Below are positions 36,892 through 49,010 of a stretch of 64,000 nt of DNA, one piece after another. The stretch's first letter is position 1, and each line of letters opens with the position of its first letter. Made by a program: the position numbers and the translations under genes. Source of the DNA: Drosophila pseudoobscura. Lineage: Eukaryota > Arthropoda > Insecta > Diptera > Drosophilidae. Location of the stretch: contig NC_046683.1 in assembly GCF_009870125.1 (NCBI RefSeq), positions 13,525,001 through 13,589,000 of the forward strand, read 5' to 3'. The notes below the pieces were generated by a model. That model was not told the DNA's origin. It did no database searches and saw only the letters and a program-made list of their open reading frames with translations.

Positions 36892-38684
36892 CACAACTGT
36901 CGAAAGTCATTGGAAAATGCCAGGAATAGGAGTAGAATGGCTGACATCCAGCGGGAAGGCGGGAGGGAATGGCGTCAATGTTGGCGAAAATGTCAAGGAA
37001 TTCCAGCACATTTTTTTATTGAAGAACTTCGATTGAGCGATGTCCCATCGCCCCCTGCCGCTCCACCGCCATCTCCCACGCCAGTGCTCAATTCTTGTCT
37101 TCGATTCCGTGTCCGGGTATTTCGTGTGAAGAAGCTAAATAAACTCCGATACAGAAATCCCTTTTTTAAAATGGGATCTCTCACTGGAAGGACGACGACG
37201 GCAATAAAAAGCGCAAACGACAGCGACAGCAACAGCCCTTGTCCCCCCCTATGTCCTCCCGTATGTCCCCCCGGCATGTCGCTCGTCTTTCGGATGTCGG
37301 AAGGAAATGTCGTCATTACTGTGCAACTTATTGGAGAGAGCACGCAACACCCGAATACGAGTGGCAGAAGCAACAGCCAGGGCCATGAAGAGAGGCCATG
37401 TCTGTAGGGTGTGGATCGAGGCATTGGATACCCTGGATAAGGCTGAGGCTTCCAAAGAAAAGGTTCCATAAACCTATGTATCTGCCTCTGACATATTGTC
37501 GGGCATTCTGTCAAGATATAGAGGTTCCTAGAAACAAGCCACAAATCCTAAGAATCGTTCCCTACGGGGTGCCAAATCCATCGCATTGCTTTGCTTTCAT
37601 CCAAAGATGATAATACTCTGCTTTCAACGCATAAAAAATACAGAAAAAATAAATAGAATACGGAAGGAATGCTCAGCATTCTCTACCGTTGACACCCAAG
37701 CCATGCAATTTCTAGGGGGAGTCGGAGTCGGAGTTGGAGTCGTAGTCGGAGCCTGAGGCAAGCGCCAGTGCCAGTGCCAGTGGCAGTGGCAGGTTTCATT
37801 CCGCTTACGCAATATGCAAATGTGTTAAGAATCTTACAAATTTGTTAAGCAAATCGAAGACGAAGCCCGAAAACGAATACGAAAAAAACGAAGCCAAAAG
37901 CCAGCGAAGCGGAGGCACATTTATCATCTGGCAGTTGAACGAGTGGGCTGCCGATTCAGACCCGGTGGATGCCACGCGGAGTGGGATGCCATGGAGTGCC
38001 GGTCGAACGGGGTGGGAGGGGGGACGCGCTGGTTGTGAATCACACTTTGATTTATTCATGTGCCAGGTAACACGTTGAGGTTAATGGGCGGCTCAATGGC
38101 GGCCTCGGTGCGCCAATTGCCGCATTTTGCCAGTTTTATGAGCTGCCAAAGAGCTTGCCAACAGCAGCAGCAGCAGCAGCCAACCGAAAGGAAAGGGCAA
38201 CCAGCCAGCCATCCATCCATCACCCAAACATCAATAAAATATGTGCTCGCACAGCGAGAGTATAAGAAATACTCGCAATAGGAGCATAAATTCCAACAAA
38301 GAGTTGGCAGGCGCTGCCTTAATAGCGGTAATCGTGTAATCGATAGAATTTAAGATTATCGGAGTGCCACCCTCGACGCGGACGACCTGTTAACCCTTTA
38401 AGAGGCGTCATAAAGTGCACTGGGAGAAAATATCAACCCTTTTTTGAAGATACATTTGAAGGATGGATCGAAAGATGCTTAAGACCACGAGAGTTTTAAT
38501 CTTGAAGGGGAAAACTTTCAAGGGGAAATATCGATTGGTCGGGAAATAATATTTTTGAACGTATACTTTCTCTTAAGGCCTGAAAGAGATCATTGAAAGA
38601 GGTCTTCTATGGAAATTTTAGTGATAGGAATACAGAAAACAATCTTTGAAGCAGATCTACATCATAGGAGAGCTCACTTTTCAC

Positions 38685-38710
38685 AGCTAAGCCGCACTGG
38701 AAGAGAGCAG
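38685..38710 (+). repeat. dispersed TGCTAAGC element, copy 8
   Basis: AGCTAAGCCGCACTG followed by GAAGAGAGCAG. GAGAGCTCAC lies upstream. Confidence 0.75.
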
Positions 38711-39314
38711 GAGAGTACCTACATTTTTTAGGTACAGATCTTTTGTTGCAATAATCTCCGAAATTTCTACCCAAATATCAGGGTTTATTCTCTCAATATT
38801 AAATTTCTGGAAATATATTCCCCTCTTCTTCCCTTGATCTTGTTTCTTTCTTTTTCTCTCAGTGAGTTCTTGAGACCCTTTCAACCTTTTTCTTTAAATC
38901 TTGTATTTCTTTTAAGGAAAAACCTAAGGAGGAGTCTTTTGCATATTAACCGAAAAACGAGAGAGCGCTAATCTCTTTGAACGCACGAATAAATAAAAAT
39001 AATTTGGCATCGTTTACCTCGAAACACGAAAGACCCCCCACACCACCCCAACCCAACCCACCTGACCCCCTCCAAGCCCATGGAGAACTTCAAACAGTTT
39101 ATGCCAGCCGCTTGTGCCGCCGCTGCCACCTGTGTGCGGGGCAGGGGCAGGGAGCTCAGAGTGTGGAAAGTGGGAAAATCCCTCATGGCTTTGGTCAAAA
39201 AACTTAACCGATTTTCGGGGCTTAGACGCGGCGACGGCCTAGTTAGTCGCACGCTCGACGACTTTGATAAGCGATCCCTTTGATATATTCTGCGGGGTGG
39301 CATGCCACGGTGGG

Positions 39315-39340
39315 TGTGTGTGTGTGTGTGTGTGTGTGTG
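39315..39340. repeat. (GT)n microsatellite
   Basis: Thirteen GT units. A similar GT run lies at 41339-41363. Confidence 0.9.
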
Positions 39341-39469
39341 GCATAAGGGTTGGGTACTCGAAAGCGGATTCAAATTTGATTTCGCTACCGCAAAAGCAAA
39401 CAAAAGTTTGCTCTGTTTCCTCTGTGCCTGCATGCAAATTAAATTTGAATGCTCTTCAATGCTCCCCAA

Positions 39470-39515
39470 AGGAGCAGGGGGTAGCAGGGGGCAGCAGGGG
39501 GTAGCAGGAGGAGCA
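39470..39515. repeat. AGCAGGGGG tandem run
   Basis: Four to five copies of a roughly 10-base GTAGCAGGGG-like unit. A GGGCA run of similar style lies at 39746-39790. Confidence 0.7.
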
Positions 39516-40607
39516 GTAGCAGATTCTGGGGGATGCTATCAATGGCAGAGTAGGATTGGAAGACAAATGGGTGCAGGAACAACGGATGGGTCGCGTTATA
39601 TGCGCGACTGCATTAAGCAGCGATTATCCTGCCACACAGTTCCTGCCACCCCACCCCGTCCACTCCTGCCATGTTTCCAGTCGAAAAGTTGCCCCCAAGT
39701 TTTGCGGAACACACATAGTCACTCATAAATAACGAACGCACAAGGCAGGGCGGGCAGGGCAGGGCAGGGCAGAGCAGGGCCCGGCACGGCACATATTATA
39801 TATTCATACGCCGATGTTGTGTCGAGCTCTAGCTCTCGAAATTTATGCTAATGCTAATGTTCTCCTGCCCCTGCAACGGGTGCTGGTTGCTGGTTGCCGG
39901 TTGCTGGTTCTGTCTGTTGCGGTTCTCTCTATAATCAGCAGAAGGCAGAACCAGAACCAGAAACAGAGCCCTATGGATGATATATGGGCTATGGGGATAC
40001 CCGCTAATCGGCTGGAAACTCCCAGCCATTAACCGATTCGGCTGAGAATCGGTATCGGTCCATCTAATGTGAGTTCTATAGCATTCGAAGCAAATGTTTC
40101 CTCTATAGATAGTTTCCATGATTTAAGAGGGTATTCTCTGTGTCCCCTACGATTATTGGTTGCAAAATGCGTCTGCCACTTGTACAATTGCCGAAAAAAC
40201 TTTGCTTTCAAGTGCCCCACACACGAATGCCGGTTAAGTGCCAAGGGCAGAGGAAGGTTAATGTGGTAGGAGACCTGCCGCAAACTATGCCGCCACTCCT
40301 CATCCTCCTCCTCCGCCTCAGCCATGCAGGTGATAAATGTCAGCGCATCCTGTTGCCACATAATTTCTGACTTTTTCTGTGGATGCCGCCGCAGCCGCCG
40401 CCGCCGCCTTCCCAAACAAAAGCCTCTGGCAATCGGTTGCATCCGAACTCTTGGGCCGTAAAGTTTTTCCGTCGTCTCGTGTTTCCAAGTTCTGGAATTT
40501 CTGCAACTATAAATCGAATTGATATATAGCCGGTGTCTCCAAACTAGTTATGGCTTCCGCTTTTATGCAAATTCCAAACCATACCGGATGTGGCCATAAA
40601 AACATAA

Positions 40608-40665
40608 CGGATCGGTTATAAATCGTTGCATAATTAGTTTGTAATCAGCTGAATCGTTTGCAAAG
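40608..40665. repeat. short degenerate 11-bp run related to arrays A and B
   Basis: It starts ATCGGTTATAA, ATCGTTGCATA, ATTAGTTTGTA and continues ATCAGCTGA, ATCGTTTGCAA. Spacing is 11 bp except for one 9-bp step. Confidence 0.55.
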
Positions 40666-40813
40666 TAATGTAAAGGGAGCATAAATGGTGCGACTGGAAT
40701 AACTATAAGTAGACATTTATTTATGCCCAAAAAGTATTCGAAAATCATTGGCATATCAGATTGGGATTCTATTCCATTCTAAACTCTAAAGAAGTTACAA
40801 ACTTTATCTTTCT

Positions 40814-41000
40814 GAATCGATTACGACTTGGTTATGAAACGGCTATGATTCGGTGGAGAATCGTTTATGAATCGATTGTGATTCGATTATGAATCGTCTC
40901 TCAACCGTCTATTCTTCAGCTAAGAATCCTATATGAATTCGCTATGAATCGGCTATAGATCTGTTGCGAATATGCAAGAAATTTGCTACGAATCAGTTAA
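40814..41000. repeat. degenerate 11-bp tandem array A, 17 units
   Basis: The 187 bases divide into exactly 17 units of 11 bp without an indel. The consensus is GAATCGGYTAT, and units include GAATCGATTAC, GAAACGGCTAT, GATTCGATTAT, GAATTCGCTAT and GAATCGGCTAT. Individual units have drifted strongly but the register is kept. Confidence 0.85.
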
Positions 41001-42805
41001 GCCCCAAAACGCCTCTCGTTTATCATTCAAAGTTGGCCATAAAGCAATGTCCCCCTGTCTCAGACGATATGCATTATTCATTCACAGTGCCATTTCGTGG
41101 CGTAACCTCTTAAGTTGCAACACGCCTACACGCCCTGCGCCCCCCTTCACCGTGCACTCAACCCGTTACTTTTTGGACAGTAACCAAATTTTATGCAGAA
41201 AAAAAAGCAGTTGCCAAAATGAAATTCAAAGCCAAAGAGTCATTGGACCATTGGGCAATTATGAATGTTAATGTTATTCATTACGAATAGCTTCCGTTGT
41301 CACGCCCCCATCCCGCTGTCTGACGCCCACTCGAGTCTGTGTCTGTGTGTGTGTGTGTGTGTGCTTACTCGAGGGAGCGACTAAAAACGCATTGCCAAAT
41401 CGCGCGCAAATCACAGCGAAATCGCATGGAAAACGCACACAAATCGCGGGGCCATAAATTATGTGTGAAATCAATATACTACGAATGGTGGACGAACGGA
41501 GGGGGATAGGGGGATATATGTAGTGCCACTGAACTCCATTGACTTTAATCGGTAAGTGGTACGTGGCAGGGTGGCAGAGGGGCACGGTGGCCAGAGGGGG
41601 GGTGGCACGAAGTGACTGTAAATGATACTTTAATGTGACAGGCGGCTGCCACCATAGAAACAGATCTCTCTCTGGCTCTGGTGGCAGGAAGGATTCAGTC
41701 GGGGAGGGTGTCACTGCTGCTGCCTGACGCTGACAGCATGCTGATGATTTTTGCACCTCTTTTTTGTGCCACATGCCCCTCGCTCTTCCCACTCCCCTCT
41801 TACGCCTGCGGTTGCTGTCATAAAAAACGAAAAGGAAAAAACTATCGCATCACATTCTCTCCCTCTCTCTCGTTTTTCTCTCATTTTTTCTACCCTTTTT
41901 CCCCTCTTCCCTTTGGGTTTTTTACTATTTTTTCCGGTTCCTCTCTTTCCTTCATCCATTTCCATTTTTTTGCGCGTTTTAATTCCCGGGGCGCGCTTTC
42001 AACGCTTGTCATCTTACCGCTAATGGCGGCTACATGTCAACCACTCATCTCACTCGGTTGCAGCGAGCCACCTCCACAAGGGGGCAGTGGCAGTGGCAGA
42101 GTCAAAGTCAGAGTCGGCGGCGACGGCGACGGCGACGGACGGGCTTGGGCTCGGGCTCAGTCTCCAGTCCGGAGTTTCATCTGAATCTCCAGCCCGGATT
42201 CCACGCTCTCCATCTCCATCGCCGAGTGGCACCTCGAAGCGCGCGCCAAGGCCTTCTCTGGCTGCTGGCTGTTGGCTGTTGGCTGCTCGTTTTCCAGCCA
42301 TTCATTCATTCGTGCCGCAACGTCATCGGCGCGGCAGAGAGAGAGAGAGGCAACAGAGAAGAGTCTGCCCCACCGGCTGGCTGTACCCCCGATAGCTGGC
42401 GCCACTGGGTCCACGGTGCAACATGAAGCGTGAAATCGCTTTGCCAGGGCTGCCAGTCGGCGGGCCATCCACATGCCACATGCCACATCCCCCACCCCAA
42501 CCCCTTCCAGTGGCACAAGCACAACCAACCAACCAACCTGTCGTCATAAAAATTTGTGTACACACGCTCACAAACGCGGACAAAACGCGGAAAAAAAATA
42601 AGCAGAACAATGTGTCGCCCCTAAAGCTGTATGGGAGGGGATCGTGGGGCGGGGAAAAAGGCAGGGAGACGACCACGGGAACCAAATGATAGTAGTGCCA
42701 TACAAACAGCACTGGGGTATACACTTTTTCTTTTTGCTAAGAATTTAAAAACAATTCAAATTTTAAATGCTTTTTATGGGTATTTTTCTGAATCAGTAGT
42801 CAATT

Positions 42806-42937
42806 GGTTTTTAATAGGTTATCAATAGGCTATTAATCGGTTATCAATCGGCTATTAATCGGCTATTAATCAGCTATCAATCGGCTATTAATCGGCTATC
42901 AATCAGTCACAAATCGGTTACCTATCGGCTGCCAATC
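42806..42937. repeat. degenerate 11-bp tandem array B, 12 units
   Basis: The 132 bases divide into exactly 12 units of 11 bp. The commonest unit is GGCTATTAATC (four identical copies), with GGTTATCAATC, GGCTATCAATC and AGCTATCAATC variants. Rotated, this is the same family as array A (CAATCGGCTAT versus GAATCGGCTAT). It is less diverged than array A. Confidence 0.9.
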
Positions 42938-45357
42938 AAGTCTCCTAATCATTTCTGGAATAATTTTGCTTCAACGATTCGAAAAGATTTTCAGATACTT
43001 TTCGAAAGGGTTTTACACAATAGATTTTGGGAAGCATGAAAGAATTTTCGATATCAGTGACCGACTTCAGCACATTTTTCCATTATCCACAAACATTATT
43101 CGTGTAGGCCTACAATCGTAATGCAACCCCTATCATCTATCTATCATCTATAATCCATACTCTGATTGACTACAAAACGTATTCGAAATCATTTCGAAAT
43201 CATTAAAAGACTGCAAATCACAAACGGACCTCATAAATATGCCACTCTTTTGCTTCTGTTCTCTAAATATAACTTTTCAGAAAGCCTATAAATATCGAAA
43301 GAACAGAAAAAAAAAAACAAATATAAAACACAAATCTCTCAGCGTTGAAACCACAGAAATGTGTGTTGAACATTTATCAAAGATGTCAACAAATTGTGGA
43401 TGGATGCCCCCCATTCGAGCGACAAATTGCAGGCCCTAGCTGATGCTCCCTTTTGTTTGTTCTAGGACATATAGTGTGTGTTTTACTAGGTGGGTCTGGC
43501 AGGACCTGTGCGAAAAAGAAATTCCGGCCGCGTTATAACGATGTTGCCAGGTGACTGCCAGGCAGAGGGGAACGGAGTGTGGCTGGGTGGGGGGTGGCCG
43601 GGTCTGGGAGGCAGGAACCGGCAGTACGGTTGATAAAGGGTACGGCGGCATCGGCAAGACACAGTTTCGCTAATGAGTTTCCGTCTGTGCAACGCGTTTG
43701 CCGCTGCCTCCAATCTCCAGATACCAGATATATACATACATACATATATATATATGGACGATACGATGCAATATATATAGCGGCGGTGGCAGCTGCTGCT
43801 GCTGCTGATGCTGCTGATGATGTTGCCTAAATATGTAGTCAAAGAGCCAGCCCATCAAATGAGCTGCAACGTGGCGAGGCATCTTCTTTGGAAGTCGTCT
43901 CTGCATCATATCCGTCAGCGGGCAATGCCATTAGTGCGGCTTATTAATTGGCCAGACTCCCAGACGTTTTCTGACTTTTATATCCGTTGGCCTGTCAGTG
44001 GCACACACACACACACACCCAAGTGGAGCACAGCGTTCAACAGGCAAACAACCAAACAATCAAACAAGCCACCAGTCTGTCAGTCAGTCAATCCATCAGT
44101 CATTCACGCGATGACAACCCAAACAGCAAACAGCAAACACTGGAACAGGAACAGGAACAGTAACAGGGGCAAGGACGTTTCTCCAGCGAAATAAGCTAAT
44201 CCATCCCCGCCCCTTCGGCTGACACTTCTGGGACTGGGACTGGGACTGGGTCTGGGACTGGCACTGCGCCTGGTACTGGGTCTTCTGGGTATCCAAAAGA
44301 ACGATGGCAACAACATTGTTAAGTATCTTGAAATAATATTTACACTTTAAGCAAAAGACGCAACGCAAACAGCCAGCACAGCAACGCATCGGAGGGGCAA
44401 CAGCCAAAGAAGCAGCCACCAGATACCAGATGATGATGATGATGATGATGCCAGGCATCGGAAGGAGTCTGGAGAGCTGTCTCCTACTCAAATAAGTTAA
44501 TCGCTCTGCCAATGTGACAATGGACACTGTGGATTCAAGAAAGCGAAAGGGTAGACGCTGATGAAGGTGCATGCCCCGAAGGGACTGGCGAAATGGTCAG
44601 AAACCGGTTAAGAGTTCGCTTCGGCAGATAAAAGTAGAGAATATATCTGAGCAGTACTTTTGCAGACAGAAGAATCAATTTATGGAAGCCTCAAATTGAT
44701 GGGCCGCTTCCGAAGAGCGACAGTTTTATGTTACGATCTCTGGGCGAGGACTTACGATATCTGTCTGCCAGAAAATGGGAAAAATTGTGGCTCCAAATCA
44801 GATATGGGTAGGAGATAAGTAAATTAAATCGAAGCACATGAATGGCGGATCAAAGCCATATAAACACACATCTTAATCGAGCTTCAGAGCAACCTTAGAA
44901 GATGGAAACCCCCCCAAAAACCTCCTTAAACTTTCCCTTTCATATACAACTTTTCTCCCAGTGTGCAAAAGCCAGCCGCTGCTGTCATATTTTTAGCTTA
45001 ACCTGCTCCCAGCGACCCTCCTGCCGATGCTGAAGCCACACGCAAAACTATTTTTAAATGACGACGGAATCGAGCGGCAGGGGCAGGGGCAGGGCTCTGG
45101 TCTCTTGTCTCTGGGGCAGGGCTAAAACAGATGCAGTTGCAGTTGCAGATGCAGACAAAACGGCGCAGACACAAGACGCTTCCAACCGCTGGGGGGAACA
45201 CAGAAGCAACAGATAAGCTGTTGCCGGTAGACCTACCTATGGGCCATGGCCATAACCAGAGAGAGAGACACAGCCACAGTCTGACCAAAAAGCTGCGGTC
45301 AAAATGAGGCGCTGAGAGTCGGCTTCCATCTTTGGTGGCGTCTCCAATTGAAATTGC

Positions 45358-45400
45358 ATTTTCATTTGCATTTCCATTTGCATTTCCATTTGAATTTAAT
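45358..45400. repeat. 12-bp TGCATTTCCATT tandem run
   Basis: About three and a half copies of a 12-base unit TGCATTTCCATT with minor variation. Confidence 0.75.
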
Positions 45401-46040
45401 TGAATTGCATTCTGAAGACATTCTCGAATCGCGGCTAAAAGCCATTACACTTTCCACATTTTTGCATTATGGATGGAAAACCCATTGGTAAATATAGATA
45501 TTCCCCAGGTAGATATTACATTTTGGTTTATTGTAGATGTTGATCAGAACCTCTTTCTTTGTTGAATCAAATAAAAAGTAAGAACCTACAGGACTTCAGA
45601 AGTCATAAAGAGCGCCTGGGACATACATTTAAAACTGGTTGTAGGAGATTCAGCTACATATCTGATATATAATGCTACTTATTTATGGCACCTATAATAT
45701 TATCGATTATCCAGACCAGACATGGGCATGGTCTAATTAAGGGAATCCGCTAACGGCCTTTACGACCTACAGAATATCTTCTAAATGTATAAAGAAGGGG
45801 GGTATACCTTACTGACTGTCTTACCTGTGGATAACCCGATTGGCTACCTCAAGATTACAGATAAAAAAGGATCTTCAACTTACCTGGAAAAAGAAGGAGA
45901 GAAATATGGTTATTGTAATGGATATTGATTCGAGGCTATACAATAGAACATATATAAGGTTTTATTCTGTCTTTTTCAAGACTGAATATCATGAAAACAT
46001 ATAAGATCTTTCCCTATTTAATCAGTTTTCATAAGGGAGT

Positions 46041-46072
46041 CTCTCTCTGTCTCTTCCAGTGTGGCTTAGCAT
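46041..46072 (-). repeat. dispersed TGCTAAGC element, copy 9
   Basis: On the minus strand it reads TGCTAAGCCACACTG followed by GAAGAGACAGAGAGAG. Confidence 0.8.
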
Positions 46073-47420
46073 CTCTTATTTCTCTTTCTTTTAACTGACT
46101 CCCAAATGGTTTTCCTTTTATATCAAACGTTCTGCAGAACTACTTTTCTCCCTCCCTAATTCTCATGAGACAATGGAAAGCTGGGGATACAACTTTTCCA
46201 AGCCAAACATAGAATTATACAAATTATGGTTTTGGTGGCCAGCGTTTTCACTTTGGTTTTTTTCCCAAGAGTTTTGATTTGATCAAACACTTCTGTGGCC
46301 CTTTAATTGGCCAATTTGCTTGGCCGACTTTTAGAAAATATTTTCCCCTGCTATTTGTTTGCTTTGACACCCATTCTTCCATTCTCCCAACCTCCCATGC
46401 CCCAACTTCGGGTCCCAACTTTTGTCGGGGATTGGAGTCCGATTCTGGGCTTTTTGTGTAATTTCCAAGAGATAATTGAAAATTAATTGCTTTCGACAGC
46501 TGAACATGAGCCAGGGAGAGCTTCAACTTCAACTTCAGATTCCATCTCCTCCATCCGCCATCCGCCTTCCTCCATCCTCTATCTGCGGCCCCCCCCTCCA
46601 TCTGCATCTCCATCTGCAGCTTCGTTAACATCTGTGGGGGCATCGCACCGCTTGGTCGTAAGGAACGAGTTATTTAATTAGTTTTGACGCGATGATTTTC
46701 CCCCCTCGATGTTTCCCATCCCCCTCCCTGCCATTCTTAAAGGCCGACACGCGATCTGCCTACTCTCTCTCTCTCTCTGGAGGGGACTGCATCGCCTCTG
46801 GATCAGACGATCGGAATCGGATCGCTGGTAGATGTGTGTGGCGTGTGTGCGTTGTCTAGCGACACCTTGTGGCACGGAAGCTCCCGTATAGTCGAACGCT
46901 GGAACGCTGATTGAATTTCAATTTTTGTGGTCCATGACTCAATTTGCCAATGGAAATGTGTGCTCTGTGCTGTGCCTTCTCCTTCGTCTATAAACTTGTT
47001 CCGCTGGAGAGTTCAAAAGAGGATGCCCGAAAGGAGCTTCCACTCGAAAACTGGACAATGGCCAATGTTCGATGATTGAGTGGGTGGCACTGCCAGAAAA
47101 AGACAGAGACAGAGAGAGGGCACACTGCTAAACCAGTGGCCGTGGGCCAGGGGGCATGCAGCATGGTGGGGGCAACAAACAAACAAGATTTCACAATCAG
47201 CGCTAGACCGAAAAGTGTGTTTGAATTTCGAGTTAAACGGCATCAGCCCGAGAGGAGGTACAGCAGGAGGACGAGGACGCAAGCGAGGACCTGAAGGAGA
47301 CATGATACCGACGAAAAACGAGGAGCCATCGCATTGAATGCTCGACAGAGATGAGCGATTGGGCAGGCGGTGACTGCTAAAGTTACTGTTCACGGTGACT
47401 TTTCTACAAAATACTGTTCT

Positions 47421-47445
47421 ATCTCTCTTCCAGTGTGGCTTAGCA
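47421..47445 (-). repeat. dispersed TGCTAAGC element, copy 10
   Basis: On the minus strand it reads TGCTAAGCCACACTG followed by GAAGAGAGAT. The next copy is only about 95 bp away in the same orientation. Confidence 0.8.
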
Positions 47446-47514
47446 GGTGGGTGTGTATTATAAAAGAGGCTCTCTGCCTCATTTTTCTCGTTTTCTGCCT
47501 GTTCTTTGTACTGT

Positions 47515-47541
47515 TCTCTCACTTCCAGTGTGGCTTAGCAT
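47515..47541 (-). repeat. dispersed TGCTAAGC element, copy 11
   Basis: On the minus strand it reads TGCTAAGCCACACTG followed by GAAGTGAGAGAA. Together with copy 10 it may mark a local duplication. Confidence 0.8.
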
Positions 47542-48982
47542 AGCATTTTCATGGCTACTTCTGTAGGTTCTTATTTCGATGGATTTTTACTGAATTTCAT
47601 CGGTATTTATGGTAGATTTTGCTTACTATTTTCCCTATTTTCCTCAGCATCTACCCAATGTCCTATATCCCATATTTGTATAGCCAAAGCTACTATATTT
47701 TCTGACATTTCTATGCCACAGTTCCCGCTGATTCCAATTCAATTACAGTAACCTTTTCTAATGCCGAAAGTGTACCTCCAATCACTGTTCATACTGCTCC
47801 CCATAGTGCTCCCGATTACTGCTACTGTCACTAATTCTCTGCCTTAAACACTGCTCCCTCTCCTCCTCCTCCTCCTTTGACCACTCCCTGTGCTGCTTGC
47901 ACTGCCACAGCTGCAATCCCAATCCAGTGGTCGTTCTGTCGATGAGCATGAGAAATGGTCGAGTAAATGTAAATGCCTCCTGCCTCGAGGAGCAACCGAG
48001 AAATGTTTGACCAAATCGCATGCCAGCACTCTGTCTGGGCTGCCCCAAAACCCCAGCCCCCTCAGACGTACTCCTTGCAACTGCTGATTTCGCATGACAA
48101 CCTGCAGGAGGCATGCGGCGTGAGGCATGCGGCATGAGGCATGAGGCATGCAATCGTTGCAAAGATATTGCATGGCTCTAGCCATAGCCATAGGCCATGA
48201 AAGTGCACAGTTGTCAACTCTCAACAGGCGGCAGAAACAGAAGGCACAAGTTGAAAGAGCAGCAGCAGCAGCAGTAGCGTAGCTGTTGTGCGGCAGTAGT
48301 TTGTGGCAGCTGCTCGAGTAGTTGTTGTAGTAGTTGCTGTAGTAGTCGTCGCAGGAGTAACGCCCCAGGAGTAAAATGTAGTACCAAAAGTCCAGACATT
48401 CGGTTGCTGCTTTCTGGGTTTTAACGATCGCCGCTGGTCATCTCTCTCTCTCTCTCTCGCCTCCCCCACACTCCCTCTTCTCTCCATCTCATTCTCTGCC
48501 CCATGTCTCTCTTGCTGTGTGTGTGTGTGTTTGTAATTGAAGCGTCAAGTCTTTTACCATATGCCTCAGGGGCATGGATGTGCTCTGTTCCCTCGCGCTT
48601 ACCACCCCTCCGGAATGTCCATGAAAAACAGCTGGCAAATGCATTTACCAGTGCGAGTGCGAGTACTCGTTTGAGTATATTGTATTACGAGCAATGATTC
48701 ATCGGTGTTTAGGGGGCATCGCATCGCTTGAGTGTTCTTCGAAGGCGCAAGGCGGAAAGGAGGGGCGGACTGTGGGTTCCAAATGCGATTCACTGGAAAT
48801 GGGAGATGCACTCGATTCAATCCATTTGTTTTAGAAGCCATGAACTCTTCTATTTTTCCATGAGTCTTGCTAATGGAAAAAGAATCTAAAAATATATTTG
48901 CCAGTTCTCTTATCTGTAAGAAGGATATCTTCATGTCCATCAAGGATGCCAATGACTATCATTCAACACACACAAGCTTTAA

Positions 48983-49010
48983 TGCTAAGCCACTCTGTGA
49001 AAGAGAGAGT
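48983..49010 (+). repeat. dispersed TGCTAAGC element, copy 12
   Basis: TGCTAAGCCACTCTG followed by TGAAAGAGAGAG. Confidence 0.8.

Larger units (their letters stand above)
25501..39999. other. presumed netrin intron/upstream DNA, second part
   Basis: No gene is recognised. This stretch contains eight copies of the dispersed TGCTAAGC/CACTG-GA-rich element, several GA, CA and GT microsatellites and a 24-base poly(A) run at 36868-36891. Long open frames here coincide with purine- or pyrimidine-rich DNA and occur on both strands at once. Confidence 0.4.
40000..43220. other. 11-bp periodic repeat district within presumed intron
   Basis: No gene is recognised. The stretch is marked by two long exactly phased 11-bp arrays and shorter runs of the same family near 40.02-40.06 kb and 40.61-40.66 kb, with ordinary noncoding DNA and a GT microsatellite between them. 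Confidence 0.6.

Noticed and set aside
36730..37407. Plus frame of 225 codons containing a poly-Lys run
   Set aside because: The lysines come from the 24-base poly(A) tract and the rest has no recognisable homology.
41274..41792. Minus-strand frame of 172 codons
   Set aside because: It contains a translated GT/CA repeat (HTHTHTQTQT) and no domain.
47415..47540. CTTCCAG followed by TGTGGCTTAGCA looking like splice acceptors
   Set aside because: The same string recurs at non-exonic sites on both strands and belongs to the dispersed element; no open exon follows.
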